Source: an uncultured Oscillospiraceae bacterium
GTDB lineage: Bacteria > Bacillota > Clostridia > Oscillospirales > Oscillospiraceae
Assembly (NCBI GenBank): GCA_934567355.1
Contig: CAKTJC010000008.1
Span: forward strand, 31,075-95,074
Reading direction: 5' to 3'
DNA: 64,000 nt
A program made the position numbers and the translations under genes. The notes under the pieces were generated by a model. The model ran no database searches, had not been told where the DNA came from, and worked only from the letters and a program-made list of their open reading frames with translations. This document shows, piece by piece, positions 34,440 through 43,404 of this stretch. The first letter of the stretch is position 1, and each line of letters opens with the position of its first letter.

Positions 34440-35567
34440 TTAACTCCCCTGAAAGAGCTCTATCAGTTTCCTTACATTTTCGCTTTCTCCCAGGATGCCG
34501 TACTCCTTGGAGAAGATCAGCACGCCGATCTCCATTTCATCGGCGCGGCAGCGCAGGTGGAACAGGACGCGGGCGGTGATGCGGCGGAGGGTCTCCTCCT
34601 GCCTGCCCTCCTCGCGCAGGATTCGGATGGCGTCGTCACAGGCGGCGCAGTCCAGCATTTCCCCCAGCCGCTCCGGGCGCACCCCGGCGGCTCCGGCGTG
34701 GGCAGCCATGATCTCCATGCGGCAGTCGCCGTATTTGGAGTGGGTGTTCATCATTCCCCCCGCCACCTTGACGAGCTTGCCGATGTGCCCCACCAGCAGC
34801 GCGCCCCGGAAGCCCAGCTCCCGGCAGATGTCCAGGGCATCGCCCAGGAAATTGGAGACCTGGACGCCTGCGTTCATGTCCAGCCCCATTTCGTCCCGGA
34901 TGAAATCCGCGCCGTAGTTCCCCGGCGTCAGCAGCGCGTATTCCTGCCCGTCGGCGCGGCGCTGACGCAGCTCCACCCGGATGGTGTCCACCAGCGCCTT
35001 TTCGCTCATGGGCTCCACGATGCCCGTGGTGCCCAGGATGGAGATGCCTCCTACGATCCCCAGCCGGGGATTGAAGGTCTTTTTTGCAAGCATCTCCCCC
35101 TCCGGAGCGGAGATGATGACTTCCAGCCCGCCCCGATAGTCGGTCAGACGCATAACTTCTTCCACATTTTCGGTGATCATTTTCCGGGGCACGGAATTGA
35201 TGGCGGCGTTGCCCACCGGCTGGTCAAGCCCCCGCTTGGTCACCCGGCCGATGCCGAAACCGCCGTCCACCGTCACGCCGGGGGTATCTGTCCGGCGCAC
35301 CGTGGCGAAAATCAGCGTGCCCCGGGTCACATCCGGGTCGTCGCCGCTGTCCTTTTCAATGGCGCAGGATACCGCTTCCGCGCCCATGGTGATTTCCCGG
35401 ACGGTCAGCTCCAGCCGGATGCCCTTGGGGGTATCCAGGCTGACATGCTCCCGGCGGTGTCCCGTCAGCAGCATCCATGCGGCGGCCTTGGCAGCGGCAG
35501 CGGCGCAGGAGCCGGTGGTATAGCCCAGGCGCAGCCGCTTGCCGTCCTTTTCGATGTACTGCTCCAT
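34440..35567 (-). CDS. cbiD: Cobalt-precorrin-5B C1-methyltransferase
   Basis: A 375-residue CbiD, specific to the anaerobic cobalamin route. The N-terminal RLGYTTGSCAAAAAKAAAWM is the family hallmark; later GGISILGTTGIVEPMSEKAL is also typical. Its ATG shares one base with the cbiC stop (TGATG at 35569-35565), giving tight coupling. Confidence 0.95.
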   Translation of the reverse strand: MEQYIEKDGKRLRLGYTTGSCAAAAAKAAAWMLLTGHRREHVSLDTPKGIRLELTVREITMGAEAVSCAIEKDSGDDPDVTRGTLIFATVRRTDTPGVTVDGGFGIGRVTKRGLDQPVGNAAINSVPRKMITENVEEVMRLTDYRGGLEVIISAPEGEMLAKKTFNPRLGIVGGISILGTTGIVEPMSEKALVDTIRVELRQRRADGQEYALLTPGNYGADFIRDEMGLDMNAGVQVSNFLGDALDICRELGFRGALLVGHIGKLVKVAGGMMNTHSKYGDCRMEIMAAHAGAAGVRPERLGEMLDCAACDDAIRILREEGRQEETLRRITARVLFHLRCRADEMEIGVLIFSKEYGILGESENVRKLIELFQGS

Positions 35568-36190
35568 CAGCGCATGATCTGGTAGAGCATGGCATTGCAG
35601 ATGGCTGCCGCCACGTTGCTGCCGCCCTTGCGTCCCCGGGCAATGATATGGGGAATGTCCGAATGGACGAACAGCTCCTTGCTCTCCACCACGTTCACAA
35701 AGCCCACCGGCACGCCGATCACCAGCGCCGGGTCCAGCGCGCCCTTTTCGATCAGCTCATGGATGGAGATCAGCGCCGTGGGGGCGTTGCCGATGGCGAA
35801 AATGCAGGGCTTCGGCAGTCTTGCCGCATGCTCCATGGAGACGATGGCGCGGGTCACGCCCCGCTCCTTTGCTTCCTTCGCCACATCCTCGTCCGCCATA
35901 AAGCAGTGCACCTCGCCGCCCAGCTTTGCCAGGATCTTCTTGTTGATGCCCGCCTTTGCCATCTGGGTGTCCGTCACGATGTCGCACCCGCCGCGCAGCG
36001 CCTCGATCCCCTGCGCCACCGCGTGGGGGGAGAACACCAGATTCTTCACATAGTCAAAATCCGCCGTGGTGTGGATGACCCGCTTGATGACCAGCTCATT
36101 TTCCGCATCGAGCTTCGTATCGCCCAGGATTTTCGTGATGATCTCAAAGCTCCGCTTTTCAATATCCATTGGTTTTATATTTTCAAACAT
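35567..36190 (-). CDS. cbiC: Cobalt-precorrin-8 methylmutase
   Basis: A 207-residue CbiC/CobH, which moves a methyl group from C11 to C12 to give cobyrinate. VIKRVIHTTADFDYVKNLVFS holds the conserved catalytic histidine, and AIGNAPTALISIHELI and ALVIGVPVGFVNVVESKE are diagnostic. AAGGAGG lies 8 bases ahead of ATG 36190. It follows cbiA after 19 bases. Confidence 0.95.
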   Translation of the reverse strand: MFENIKPMDIEKRSFEIITKILGDTKLDAENELVIKRVIHTTADFDYVKNLVFSPHAVAQGIEALRGGCDIVTDTQMAKAGINKKILAKLGGEVHCFMADEDVAKEAKERGVTRAIVSMEHAARLPKPCIFAIGNAPTALISIHELIEKGALDPALVIGVPVGFVNVVESKELFVHSDIPHIIARGRKGGSNVAAAICNAMLYQIMR

Positions 36191-36209
36191 AGAATATGCC
36201 TCCTTGAAA

Positions 36210-37550
36210 TTAGCGACCGTAGGCGGCGCATGCGCCGTAGAAATTGCTCAGAAAATCCAGATTCCCATAGAAATGGAAATGGGGGAACCCGGCATAGAGG
36301 GTGCTCCCGGCGACGGCGCAGTCCCATTGCCTGCCGGTGGATTTGGCGGCGGTGAAGGCGCTGCCCGGAGCGGTGCAGTCCCAGTGGTGGAACTCGTGGG
36401 CGGGGATCGTCCCCCCGGCGGCGCACAGCAGATTATCCTGCTTTGCCCGCAGGGTCACGTAGCCGAAGCGGGTCAGGCGCCCGGTATCAAAGCAGCTGCC
36501 CGGCAGGAAGCCGACCATCTCCCGCTCCCCGATCCGCTCCGTCAGGTACATGAAGCCGCCGCATTCGGCAATGCAGGGCAGCCCGCCGGTCAGAGCGGCG
36601 CGGACGGAATCCCGCATGGATCTGTTCTGCTCCAGCTGCTGCGCGTATAATTCCGGGTAACCGCCGCCGAGGTAGAGCCCCTGGATGTCTTCCGGCAGGG
36701 CATCGTCCGTCAGCGGGCTGAAGGGCACGATCTCGCCGCCCATCTCCCGGACGGCATCCAGACTGTCCTCATAATAAAAGCAGAACGCCCGATCCCTTGC
36801 CACAGCCACCCGGATCTTCTCCCGCCGGGGAAGAGAAACGGGGGTGTATTCCAGCGCCGGGGCGGTATCCGCCAGGGTGAGCAGGCCGTCAAGATCGATG
36901 CTCTTTTCCGCCTGGGCGGCAAGAAGCTGCATTTTTTCCCGCAGATGCGCCACCTCGTCCGCCGTCACCAGCCCCAGATGGCGGCTCTCCAGGGTCACAT
37001 CCTCCATTTTCGGCAGATACCCCAGGCAACGGATGCCGAGCTGCGCCTCGATGGCCTTGGACAGTGCGCCGTAGGCCATGGGGGAGCACTGATTGAGCAG
37101 CACCCCCCGGATGTTCGCGTCCGGCCTGAATTGCAAAAAGCCCCGGATCACGGCCAGCACGGAAAGGGACGCGCCCTTTGCGCTCACCACCAGCACTGCC
37201 GGCGAGGCCGTGGCCTGGGCGACGGCATAGGAGCTTGCCTGGGTGGAGGTCAGCCCCAGCCCGTCGTAATAGCCCATGACGCCCTCGATGATGCTCACAT
37301 CCCGGTCGGCGGCGTTTTTCGCCAGCAGGAAACGGGCGGTGTTCTCCGAAAAGAAATGCAGGTCGAGGTTCCCGCTCTTTGCGCCGATGATCCGGCTGTG
37401 GAACATGGGGTCGATGTAGTCCGGCCCGCATTTGAACGCCCCCACCCGCAGTCCGCGGTTGACCAGCGCCTGTAAAATTGCGCACATTGCCGTGGTCTTG
37501 CCGCATCCGCTGCTCACCCCGGCCAGAAGAACTCTTGGCGTATATCCCAT
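36210..37550 (-). CDS. cbiA: Cobyrinate a,c-diamide synthase
   Basis: A 446-residue ATP- and glutamine-dependent amidotransferase. The N-terminal half has the nucleotide loop LLAGVSSGCGKTT; the C-terminal glutaminase domain has the LYLGGGYPELYAQQL and IAECGGFMYL blocks, with the cysteine nucleophile in AECGG. It is the first gene of the cobalamin operon. Start ATG 37550 has GGGAGG 6 bases upstream; a longer frame to 37769 would run into the riboswitch and is rejected. In-window genes cover only the middle of the pathway; cbiL, cbiP, cbiB and cobU/S/T are not here. Confidence 0.94.
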   Translation of the reverse strand: MGYTPRVLLAGVSSGCGKTTAMCAILQALVNRGLRVGAFKCGPDYIDPMFHSRIIGAKSGNLDLHFFSENTARFLLAKNAADRDVSIIEGVMGYYDGLGLTSTQASSYAVAQATASPAVLVVSAKGASLSVLAVIRGFLQFRPDANIRGVLLNQCSPMAYGALSKAIEAQLGIRCLGYLPKMEDVTLESRHLGLVTADEVAHLREKMQLLAAQAEKSIDLDGLLTLADTAPALEYTPVSLPRREKIRVAVARDRAFCFYYEDSLDAVREMGGEIVPFSPLTDDALPEDIQGLYLGGGYPELYAQQLEQNRSMRDSVRAALTGGLPCIAECGGFMYLTERIGEREMVGFLPGSCFDTGRLTRFGYVTLRAKQDNLLCAAGGTIPAHEFHHWDCTAPGSAFTAAKSTGRQWDCAVAGSTLYAGFPHFHFYGNLDFLSNFYGACAAYGR

Positions 37551-37568
37551 GTTTTCCTCCCAGCTTCC

Positions 37569-37612
37569 GAAAAGTGAAAAGCTGCGGCGATTCCGCATGG
37601 AATCGCCGCAGC
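37569..37612 (-). terminator. Riboswitch expression platform (intrinsic terminator)
   Basis: On the minus strand GCTGCGGCGATTCC pairs perfectly with GGAATCGCCGCAGC around a four-base loop and is followed by TTTTCACTTTTC. It lies between the cobalamin aptamer and cbiA, so ligand binding would favour termination. Confidence 0.85.
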
Positions 37613-37659
37613 CGAATTTCTGCAAAGCAGCCCCTTCCGCCCAAATACCGGGGTGGGGG

Positions 37660-37845
37660 ACGTATCCGTTTAAGCAGGTCTCCTGGCTCATGCGCCCGTG
37701 TGCGCCGTGCAGCCTTCTCGGAAAAGTCTTTCCAATGGCCGGGATCCTCCCCCACGGCGCACCGCGCACTCACAGTGGCGGTACCGCCCCGGATTTCCAC
37801 CGGGTTCCCTATTCTCCGCCCGATGGTGGGCGGCACTTAAATGCT
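37660..37845 (-). promoter_or_regulatory. Cobalamin riboswitch
   Basis: Read leftwards, the stretch has all main elements of a cobalamin aptamer in order: GGGAACCCGGTGGAAATCCG, GGGGCGGTACCGCCACTGTG, a long P7-P11-like hairpin region, and the B12 box GAGCCAGGAGACCTGC (37689-37674). It is followed by a terminator and then cbiA. It should shut the operon when adenosyl- or related cobalamin is plentiful. Confidence 0.95.
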
Positions 37846-37855
37846 CTTTTTCGCT

Positions 37856-37884
37856 ATGATACCCCGATTCCCGGGGTTTGTCAA
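37856..37884 (-). promoter_or_regulatory. Promoter of the cobalamin operon
   Basis: On the minus strand TTGACA (37884-37879), 17 bases, TATCAT (37861-37856), a few bases ahead of the riboswitch. Confidence 0.75.
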
Positions 37885-37945
37885 CACTTCATGCCGGGCA
37901 AATCCGTTTCGGTCCGCCCCGCTTTTCCGCCGCTGAAGCGACGAA

Positions 37946-37973
37946 ATCCCCGCTGCAAAAATGCAGCGGGGAT
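37946..37973 (-). terminator. Hairpin behind the eut operon
   Basis: ATCCCCGCTGCA pairs perfectly with TGCAGCGGGGAT around a four-base AAAA loop. It lies about 240 bases beyond the eutH stop. The rest of the 330-base gap (37885-38214) shows nothing else recognisable. Confidence 0.55.
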
Positions 37974-38214
37974 CTCTTGCAAAAGGGAATAGAAAGAAGA
38001 GAGGTAGAAAAGAGGGGTCTACGGATGAAAGGGAGCGGCTCACGGCTTCCGCAACCTTTCTTGTCTATAGAATATCCGGCGGTTTTGAACGTCCGATAAC
38101 GGAATTGAAAACAAAATGCGGACAAATTATGAACGTTTCGCCTGAGCAAGGACGGACAGCAGCGAGATCTCATCCCACGGCATGGGAAGAAGCCGCCGTC
38201 CGGCTGTGGGTGAT

Positions 38215-39300
38215 TTATTCGGAAGCCCCCTCGCTTCTTGTCAGCAGCAGGGCAACGGCGACGGCGCTGATGCCGCCGGAGAGCTTGCCCAGGATGACGG
38301 CGGGCAGCAGCTCCGGGGCAAAGCCCGCCGTAAAGCCCAGATGGTCGCCGAAGACGAAGGCGGCGGAAACGGCAAAGGCGATATTCACCACCTTGCCCCT
38401 GGGATTCATGTCCCTGACCATGCCAAAGGTGGCGATGGAATTGGCAAGGCTCGCGATCAGTCCGGCGGCGGCGGGCTCGTTGATGCCCAGCCTTTTCCCG
38501 GCGGCCAGCAGGGGCTTTTGCAGCAGACGGGTCAGCACCGCCACCAGAGGAAACGCCCCCGCCAGGACGATGGCAATGCTGCCCACGGTCTGAAAGCCGT
38601 CGGATATTGCCGCCATGCCGGGGATGATGGCTACCCCCGTCAATGCCTGGACAATGGCTGCTGCCAGACCGATGGTGCTCACCGCCACCACGCCTTTGCC
38701 GAACACCTCGAAGCCCCGCACCATGGCCTTTTCCGCCCGCCACAGTCCCAGAGCGATCAGCGCCGCCAGGATGACAATGGGGATCAGGTTCTGCGCCACC
38801 ATCACCAGCGGGAAGCCCGCTACCAGGCCGCCCACCAGCACTCCCACCGGGATGGTGACGATGCCACAGAGGATGCCCTTTGCCATGGCGGGGCGGTCGC
38901 CCTCCTGCAAAATGCCCATGGCGACGGGGATGGTAAACACCACGGTCGCCCCCAGCATGGAGCCGGTGATCACGCCGCCCAGGGCGGCTGCCTGGGCATC
39001 CTGGGTCAGCTCCCGCGCCAGCGCGCCGCCGCCCATATCGCATGCCAGGATGGATCCTGCGAACATGGCGGCATCCGCCCCCAGCAGCCGGAACACCGGC
39101 ACCACAATGGGACGCAGCACCGCCGCCAGCACCGGGGCAAGGCAGACGATGCCCACCATGGACAGCGCCAGCGCGCCCATGGATTCGATTCCCTTTTCAA
39201 ATTCCGCGCCGATGCCGAAGCGGCCGCCCAAGATCCGGTCAGCCGCGCCCAGCAGGGCAAATGCCGCCATGAGGGCGATCAGCAGCTGGTCAGCAGACAT
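38215..39300 (-). CDS. eutH: Ethanolamine transporter EutH
   Basis: A 361-residue membrane protein with about ten helices, matching EutH: LLGAADRILGGRFGIGAEFEKG, then AGSILACDMGGGALA, and a C-terminal VNIAFAVSAAFVFGDHLGFTA block. It carries ethanolamine into the cell, mainly needed at low pH where uncharged diffusion fails. It is the last gene of the eut operon, two codons after eutN. It is about 45 residues shorter than the enterobacterial protein, as is common in Firmicutes. Confidence 0.93.
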   Translation of the reverse strand: MSADQLLIALMAAFALLGAADRILGGRFGIGAEFEKGIESMGALALSMVGIVCLAPVLAAVLRPIVVPVFRLLGADAAMFAGSILACDMGGGALARELTQDAQAAALGGVITGSMLGATVVFTIPVAMGILQEGDRPAMAKGILCGIVTIPVGVLVGGLVAGFPLVMVAQNLIPIVILAALIALGLWRAEKAMVRGFEVFGKGVVAVSTIGLAAAIVQALTGVAIIPGMAAISDGFQTVGSIAIVLAGAFPLVAVLTRLLQKPLLAAGKRLGINEPAAAGLIASLANSIATFGMVRDMNPRGKVVNIAFAVSAAFVFGDHLGFTAGFAPELLPAVILGKLSGGISAVAVALLLTRSEGASE

Positions 39301-39303
39301 GGT

Positions 39304-39552
39304 TTATTCCTCCGAATGCTTTTTTCCGTCGTCCACGATGGCGACCACCGCCGCATCCACCGGGGCATCCATGCAGTAGCGGGAGGCCACGGTTCCGGTT
39401 GCCAGCAGCACCCGGTCGCCGGGGCCTGCGCCCACCTGGTCGGCGGCGACCAGCTCCTCCTCCCCGGCGCGCACCACCAGGAAGGTCTGACCCTGAAGGC
39501 ACTGCGCCTTCCGGGTCGCCCAAATGGAACCTACAACATTACCGATTTTCAA
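39304..39552 (-). CDS. eutN: Microcompartment vertex protein EutN/CcmL
   Basis: An 82-residue EutN/CcmL-family protein forming the pentamer that closes the corners of the protein shell. MKIGNVVGSIWATRKAQCLQ and GPGDRVLLATGTVASRYCMD are characteristic. The start overlaps the preceding gene as ATGA (39549-39552). Confidence 0.92.
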   Translation of the reverse strand: MKIGNVVGSIWATRKAQCLQGQTFLVVRAGEEELVAADQVGAGPGDRVLLATGTVASRYCMDAPVDAAVVAIVDDGKKHSEE

Positions 39553-39947
39553 TCGTTTCCCTCCAATATTTCCTTCGCCAGGGGCGTAAGCACTGCGCCG
39601 AAGCCCGGTACCTGCCCCCGCTGGCGCATGAGCTTTGCCTCCTGGGCGGTGATCAGGCGTTTCCTTCCGCCGTCGGTAAAGAGCACGCCCCAGTTTTTCA
39701 GCTCCCGCTGTGCGGAGGACAGGCTCCCCGCCAGCGGACGGCTGCGGGGCGCTTCCGGCAGCCCGGGCGTATAGAGCAGCACCTGCTTGCCCTGGGCAAT
39801 GGCCTCCAACACCCGCTCGTCCCGAAAGCGCAGCAGCTGCCCCAGGCTCAGCGAGCCGATGACCACCGCGTCATAGGGCGGCTCCGCCGTATAGGAAAAG
39901 CCCAGGTCGGTCCCCGGCTCCCGCCCGATCAGCAGCGCCCGGAGCAT
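39549..39947 (-). CDS. Small protein of the eut operon, function unknown
   Basis: A 132-residue soluble protein located between pduL and eutN, overlapping pduL by 19 bases and eutN by four. DAVVIGSLSLGQLLRFRDERV and KRLITAQEAKLMRQRG are its clearest segments; the N-terminus resembles a flavoprotein- or Rossmann-like strand-helix start without binding residues I can name. Firmicute eut operons often hold a conserved small protein of this kind at this place with no assigned function, and this is probably a short member. Confidence 0.7.
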   Translation of the reverse strand: MLRALLIGREPGTDLGFSYTAEPPYDAVVIGSLSLGQLLRFRDERVLEAIAQGKQVLLYTPGLPEAPRSRPLAGSLSSAQRELKNWGVLFTDGGRKRLITAQEAKLMRQRGQVPGFGAVLTPLAKEILEGND

Positions 39948-40543
39948 TTGATGATTCTCCCCAGGTCGCCCTTTTTGAAGCCGCAGGCGTTGGCCTCGTC
40001 ATAGTCCAGGTGGGCATAGGGCGCGAATTTTTCACTGACGCGGACGGACACATCCTCAAAGGTCACCGGCCGCTCCGTCAGGGTTTTCAGCTTCACCGTC
40101 TCCCCGTTCTTCACGCCGAAGCGCTCCGCCGCCCGGGGCGTCAGGTGGATGTGCCGCTTGGCGGCGATCACGCCTCGCAGCAGCCGCACCCGGCCGCGCG
40201 CGCCTGCCAGCTCCGCGCCGGGGGTGCCCTGAATGTCGCCGGACAGGCGGATGGGGGCGTCAATGCCCAGGGTGCGGGCATCGGTGAGGGAGATCTCGAC
40301 CTGCCCCTCGCTGCGCTCCGGCCCCAGCACCGCCACATCCCGGAATTCCCCCTTGGGGCCGATCACCGCCACCCGCTCCTGCGCCAGGAACTGTCCCGGC
40401 TGGGACAGGGGACGCTTGGGCGTGAGCAGGTGGCCAAACAGCGCCATGGACTGCTCCTTCGTCACATGGACGTGCCGCCCGGAGGCCTCCAGCTCCACAA
40501 ACAGGCTGTCCGCCACGGCCTGAATCAGATTTTCCAAATCCAT
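39929..40543 (-). CDS. pduL: Phosphate acetyltransferase of the PduL type
   Basis: A 204-residue PduL-family phosphotransacylase, converting acetyl-CoA to acetyl phosphate inside the microcompartment and recycling coenzyme A. The family has two beta-barrel halves with zinc-binding histidines, seen here as SGRHVHVTKEQ and AAKRHIHLTPRAAE. The N-terminus (MDLENLIQAVADSLFVEL) is a short amphipathic helix likely to act as an encapsulation peptide. It replaces EutD, which is absent. Start ATG 40543, 4 bases after the eutE stop. Confidence 0.9.
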   Translation of the reverse strand: MDLENLIQAVADSLFVELEASGRHVHVTKEQSMALFGHLLTPKRPLSQPGQFLAQERVAVIGPKGEFRDVAVLGPERSEGQVEISLTDARTLGIDAPIRLSGDIQGTPGAELAGARGRVRLLRGVIAAKRHIHLTPRAAERFGVKNGETVKLKTLTERPVTFEDVSVRVSEKFAPYAHLDYDEANACGFKKGDLGRIIKCSGRC

Positions 40544-40547
40544 TTGC

Positions 40548-41981
40548 TCACCCCAGACGCTCCAGAATTTTCTTTGCCAGCTGCTCCACCAGCTCCGCGT
40601 CCACCTCCGCCGCCGGAGCGCACTGCTTGGGTTCATCCGTGCCCCATGCCACCCGGCGGATGTTGATCAGATCCAGGGGCGACACATTGTTGGAGGAGCT
40701 GCTGCCCCCCACTGCGCCGCAGCCCAGGGTCAGCGCGGGGAAGAGATTGGTCGCCGCCCCGATGCCGCCCAGCGCCGCCGGGGCATTGACCAGGAAGCGG
40801 GAGACGGGGATCTTCAGCGCGAACCGGCGCACCACCGCCTCGTCCCGGGCGTGGATGACAAAGGTATGGCCGCTGCCCTCGTGGCGGAGTACCTCCACCG
40901 CCTTCTCCAGCACGGCATCCTCGCTTTCCATCACGAAAAACGCCAGCACCGGGCAGAGCTTTTCCATGGAATAGGGGCGGGTGGGTCCCGCCTGCTGCTC
41001 CCGGGCGACCAGGATCCGGGTTCCCGGCGGCACGTCGAAGCCCGCCAGCTTGGAAAGCGCCAGCGCGGATTTGCCCACGATCTCCGGGTTCAGGCCGCCG
41101 GTGGGCTTAAAGAGCAGCTTTGCCAGCTTCCCCGCCTCTTCCTCCGGCATAAAATAGAAGCCCTGCCGCTGCGCCTCCGCCCGGACGGCCTCCTCCATGC
41201 TTTTTTCCACGATGATGCTCTGCTCTGAGGCGCACACGGTGCCGTTATCAAAGGTCTTGGACGCCGCAATGCAGGCTATGGCCTGCTGCACATCCGCCGA
41301 GCGGTGGATATAGGCTGGGCCGTTGCCCGCCCCCACGCCGATGGCAGGCTTGCCGGAGGAATAGGCCGCCCGCACCATGCCGGGGCCGCCGGTGGCGAGG
41401 ATCAGCCGCACCTCCGGCGCGGCCATCAGCTCCTGGCAGCCGGACAGCGCCGGGATGCTCAGGCAGCCCACCGCCCCCTTGGGCGCGCCCGCCGCTTCCG
41501 CCGCCCGGGCGACGATCTGCGATGCATGGCAGGTACAGGCGACGGCCTTGGGGTGGGGCGAAAAGACAATGCTGCAGCCCGCCTTCAGGGCGATGATCGC
41601 CTTATAGCAGACCGTGGAGGTAGGGTTGGTGCTGGGCACGATGGCGGCGATCACCCCCACGGGGACGCCGATCTCCCACAGCTTTTTCTCCTGATTCTTG
41701 GAGAGAATCCCCACGGTTTTCATATTTTTAACGGCGGAGAGCACCTTTTCCGACGCGAAATGGTTTTTGGTCGTCTTGTCGCGGATATTGCCGAAGCCGG
41801 TCTCCTGCACCGCTTCCTCCGCCAGCGTCACGGCCTCGCGGGAAAAGGCGGCGGCGACCGCCTCCACGATTTTGTCCAGCTGCTCCTGGGTAAATTCTGC
41901 GAGGCGCTCCTGGGCAAGATTTGCCTGCCGCGCCAGCTCCCGCGCCTCCTGCCGGGCGGCCAAGTCTTTGTCAAATTCCAT
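40548..41981 (-). CDS. eutE: CoA-acylating acetaldehyde dehydrogenase EutE
   Basis: A 477-residue enzyme which oxidises acetaldehyde to acetyl-CoA with NAD inside the microcompartment. The catalytic cysteine is in FDNGTVCASEQSIIV; VPSTNPTSTVCYKAIIALKAG and NFFP-like ALGGIGAATNLFPALTLGCG are typical of the family. The N-terminal LARQANLAQERLAEF helix may be a targeting segment. I use ATG 41981 (MEFDKD) since TGAGGA precedes it; ATG 41993 is an alternative. Confidence 0.93.
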   Translation of the reverse strand: MEFDKDLAARQEARELARQANLAQERLAEFTQEQLDKIVEAVAAAFSREAVTLAEEAVQETGFGNIRDKTTKNHFASEKVLSAVKNMKTVGILSKNQEKKLWEIGVPVGVIAAIVPSTNPTSTVCYKAIIALKAGCSIVFSPHPKAVACTCHASQIVARAAEAAGAPKGAVGCLSIPALSGCQELMAAPEVRLILATGGPGMVRAAYSSGKPAIGVGAGNGPAYIHRSADVQQAIACIAASKTFDNGTVCASEQSIIVEKSMEEAVRAEAQRQGFYFMPEEEAGKLAKLLFKPTGGLNPEIVGKSALALSKLAGFDVPPGTRILVAREQQAGPTRPYSMEKLCPVLAFFVMESEDAVLEKAVEVLRHEGSGHTFVIHARDEAVVRRFALKIPVSRFLVNAPAALGGIGAATNLFPALTLGCGAVGGSSSSNNVSPLDLINIRRVAWGTDEPKQCAPAAEVDAELVEQLAKKILERLG

Positions 41982-42002
41982 TGTATTCCTCATTTCATTT
42001 TT

Positions 42003-42030
42003 CCGTAACGCAACGTTGCCGCCCCTACGG
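42003..42030. repeat. Relic of a GTAGGGGCGG-type repeat end
   Basis: CCGTAACGCAACGTTGCCGCCCCTACGG contains CGCCCCTACGG and GCAACGTTGC, both parts of the inverted-repeat element at 61032-61164. It lies in the eutB-eutE gap. Confidence 0.45.
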
Positions 42031-42039
42031 GCAGCACCG

Positions 42040-43404
42040 CTAAAAGATAAGACTGGAGCCGTCGCCGGCCTTGGCGGTGAGGTGGCCGTTTTCCACGAAG
42101 CCCATTTTTTCCAGCCAGCGCTGGAATTCCGGGATGGCGGTCTTGCCGGTGATCTCCCGCAGGGCGGCGGTCTCCCGGAAGCCGGTGGTCTGATAATTGA
42201 GCATGATGTCGTCGCCGTGGGGGATGCCCATGAAATAATTGCAGCCCGCCAGGGTCAGCAGGCTTGCCAGATTCTCAATGTCGTTCTGGTCTGCCTTCAT
42301 ATGGTTGGTGTAGCAGCAGTCACAGCCCATGGGGATGCCGGTGAGCTTGCCCATAAAGTGATCCTCCAGCCCCGCCCGGGTGACCTGGCGTGCGTCATAG
42401 AGATATTCGGGGCCGATGAAGCCCACCACGGTATTGACCAGGAAGGGCTTATACCGCTTGGCAAAGCCATAGCACCGCGCCTCCATGGTCACCTGGTCGG
42501 TGTCATAATGGGCATTCGAGGAGAGCTCGCTGCCCTGTCCCGTCTCGAAATACAGCACGTTTTCTCCCGCCGCCGTGCCCCGGTGGAGCAGCAGCTGCCG
42601 CGCCTCCTCGATGGTCGCGCCGGAGAAGCCGAAGGCGTCGTTGCCCTTCTGGCTGCCTGCAATGGACTGGAAAATCAGGTCGCAGGGCGCGCCGTCCTTC
42701 ACCGCCTTCATCTGGGCGGTCACATGCGCCAGCACGCAGATCTGGGTGGGGATCTGCCAGTGCTCCTTTATCTCCTGGAAGCGGCGCAGAACCTTGCCTA
42801 CCTGCTCCGGGGAATCGGTGACGGGGTTCAGGCCGATCACCGCATCCCCCGCGCCGAAGCTCAGCCCCTCCAGCACCGATGCGGTGATGCCGTCCGGGTC
42901 GTCGGTGGTGTGGTTGGGCTGAAGGCGGCAGCTCAGGGTGCCGGGCAGACCGATGGTCGTATTGCAGCAGGCGGTGACGGTCATTTTGTTCGCCGCGTAG
43001 ATAAGATCCAGGTTGCTCATGAGCTTGCACACAGCGGCGACCATTTCGGCGGTCAGCCCCCGGCGAAGGCGGCGGATGTCGGCATCCGTGGTGGTCTCCG
43101 CCAGCAGCCATTCGCGCAGATCGGATACCGTCCAGTTTTTGATCTTCTCATACTGCGTCTCGTTCACGTCGTCCTGGATGATGCGGGTCACTTCGTCCTG
43201 CTCATAGGGCACGGCGGGGTTCTCCCGCAGCTCCCGAAGGGTCACGGCGGCCAGCACCACCTTCGCGGCGACGCGCTCCTGGGCGGTTTCGGCAGCCAGA
43301 CCGGCCAGCTTATCGCCGGTTTTTTCCTCGTTTGCCTTGGCAAGCACCTGCTTTAAGTCCCGGAAGAGATATGTTTTCCCCAAAAGGGTGGTTTTCAGCT
43401 TCAT
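42040..43404 (-). CDS. eutB: Ethanolamine ammonia-lyase, large subunit
   Basis: A 454-residue catalytic subunit, the usual length, of the adenosylcobalamin-dependent enzyme that splits ethanolamine into acetaldehyde and ammonia. MSNLDLIYAANKM, IGLPGTLSCRLQPNHTTDDPDG and NTVVGFIGPEYLYD are diagnostic. Its ATG overlaps the eutT stop by four bases. It stands five genes from eutC, although EutB and EutC form one complex and are adjacent in most eut operons. Confidence 0.96.
   Translation of the reverse strand: MKLKTTLLGKTYLFRDLKQVLAKANEEKTGDKLAGLAAETAQERVAAKVVLAAVTLRELRENPAVPYEQDEVTRIIQDDVNETQYEKIKNWTVSDLREWLLAETTTDADIRRLRRGLTAEMVAAVCKLMSNLDLIYAANKMTVTACCNTTIGLPGTLSCRLQPNHTTDDPDGITASVLEGLSFGAGDAVIGLNPVTDSPEQVGKVLRRFQEIKEHWQIPTQICVLAHVTAQMKAVKDGAPCDLIFQSIAGSQKGNDAFGFSGATIEEARQLLLHRGTAAGENVLYFETGQGSELSSNAHYDTDQVTMEARCYGFAKRYKPFLVNTVVGFIGPEYLYDARQVTRAGLEDHFMGKLTGIPMGCDCCYTNHMKADQNDIENLASLLTLAGCNYFMGIPHGDDIMLNYQTTGFRETAALREITGKTAIPEFQRWLEKMGFVENGHLTAKAGDGSSLIF

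Noticed and set aside
36210..37769. Longer start for cbiA
   Set aside because: The extension would translate the riboswitch terminator and aptamer.
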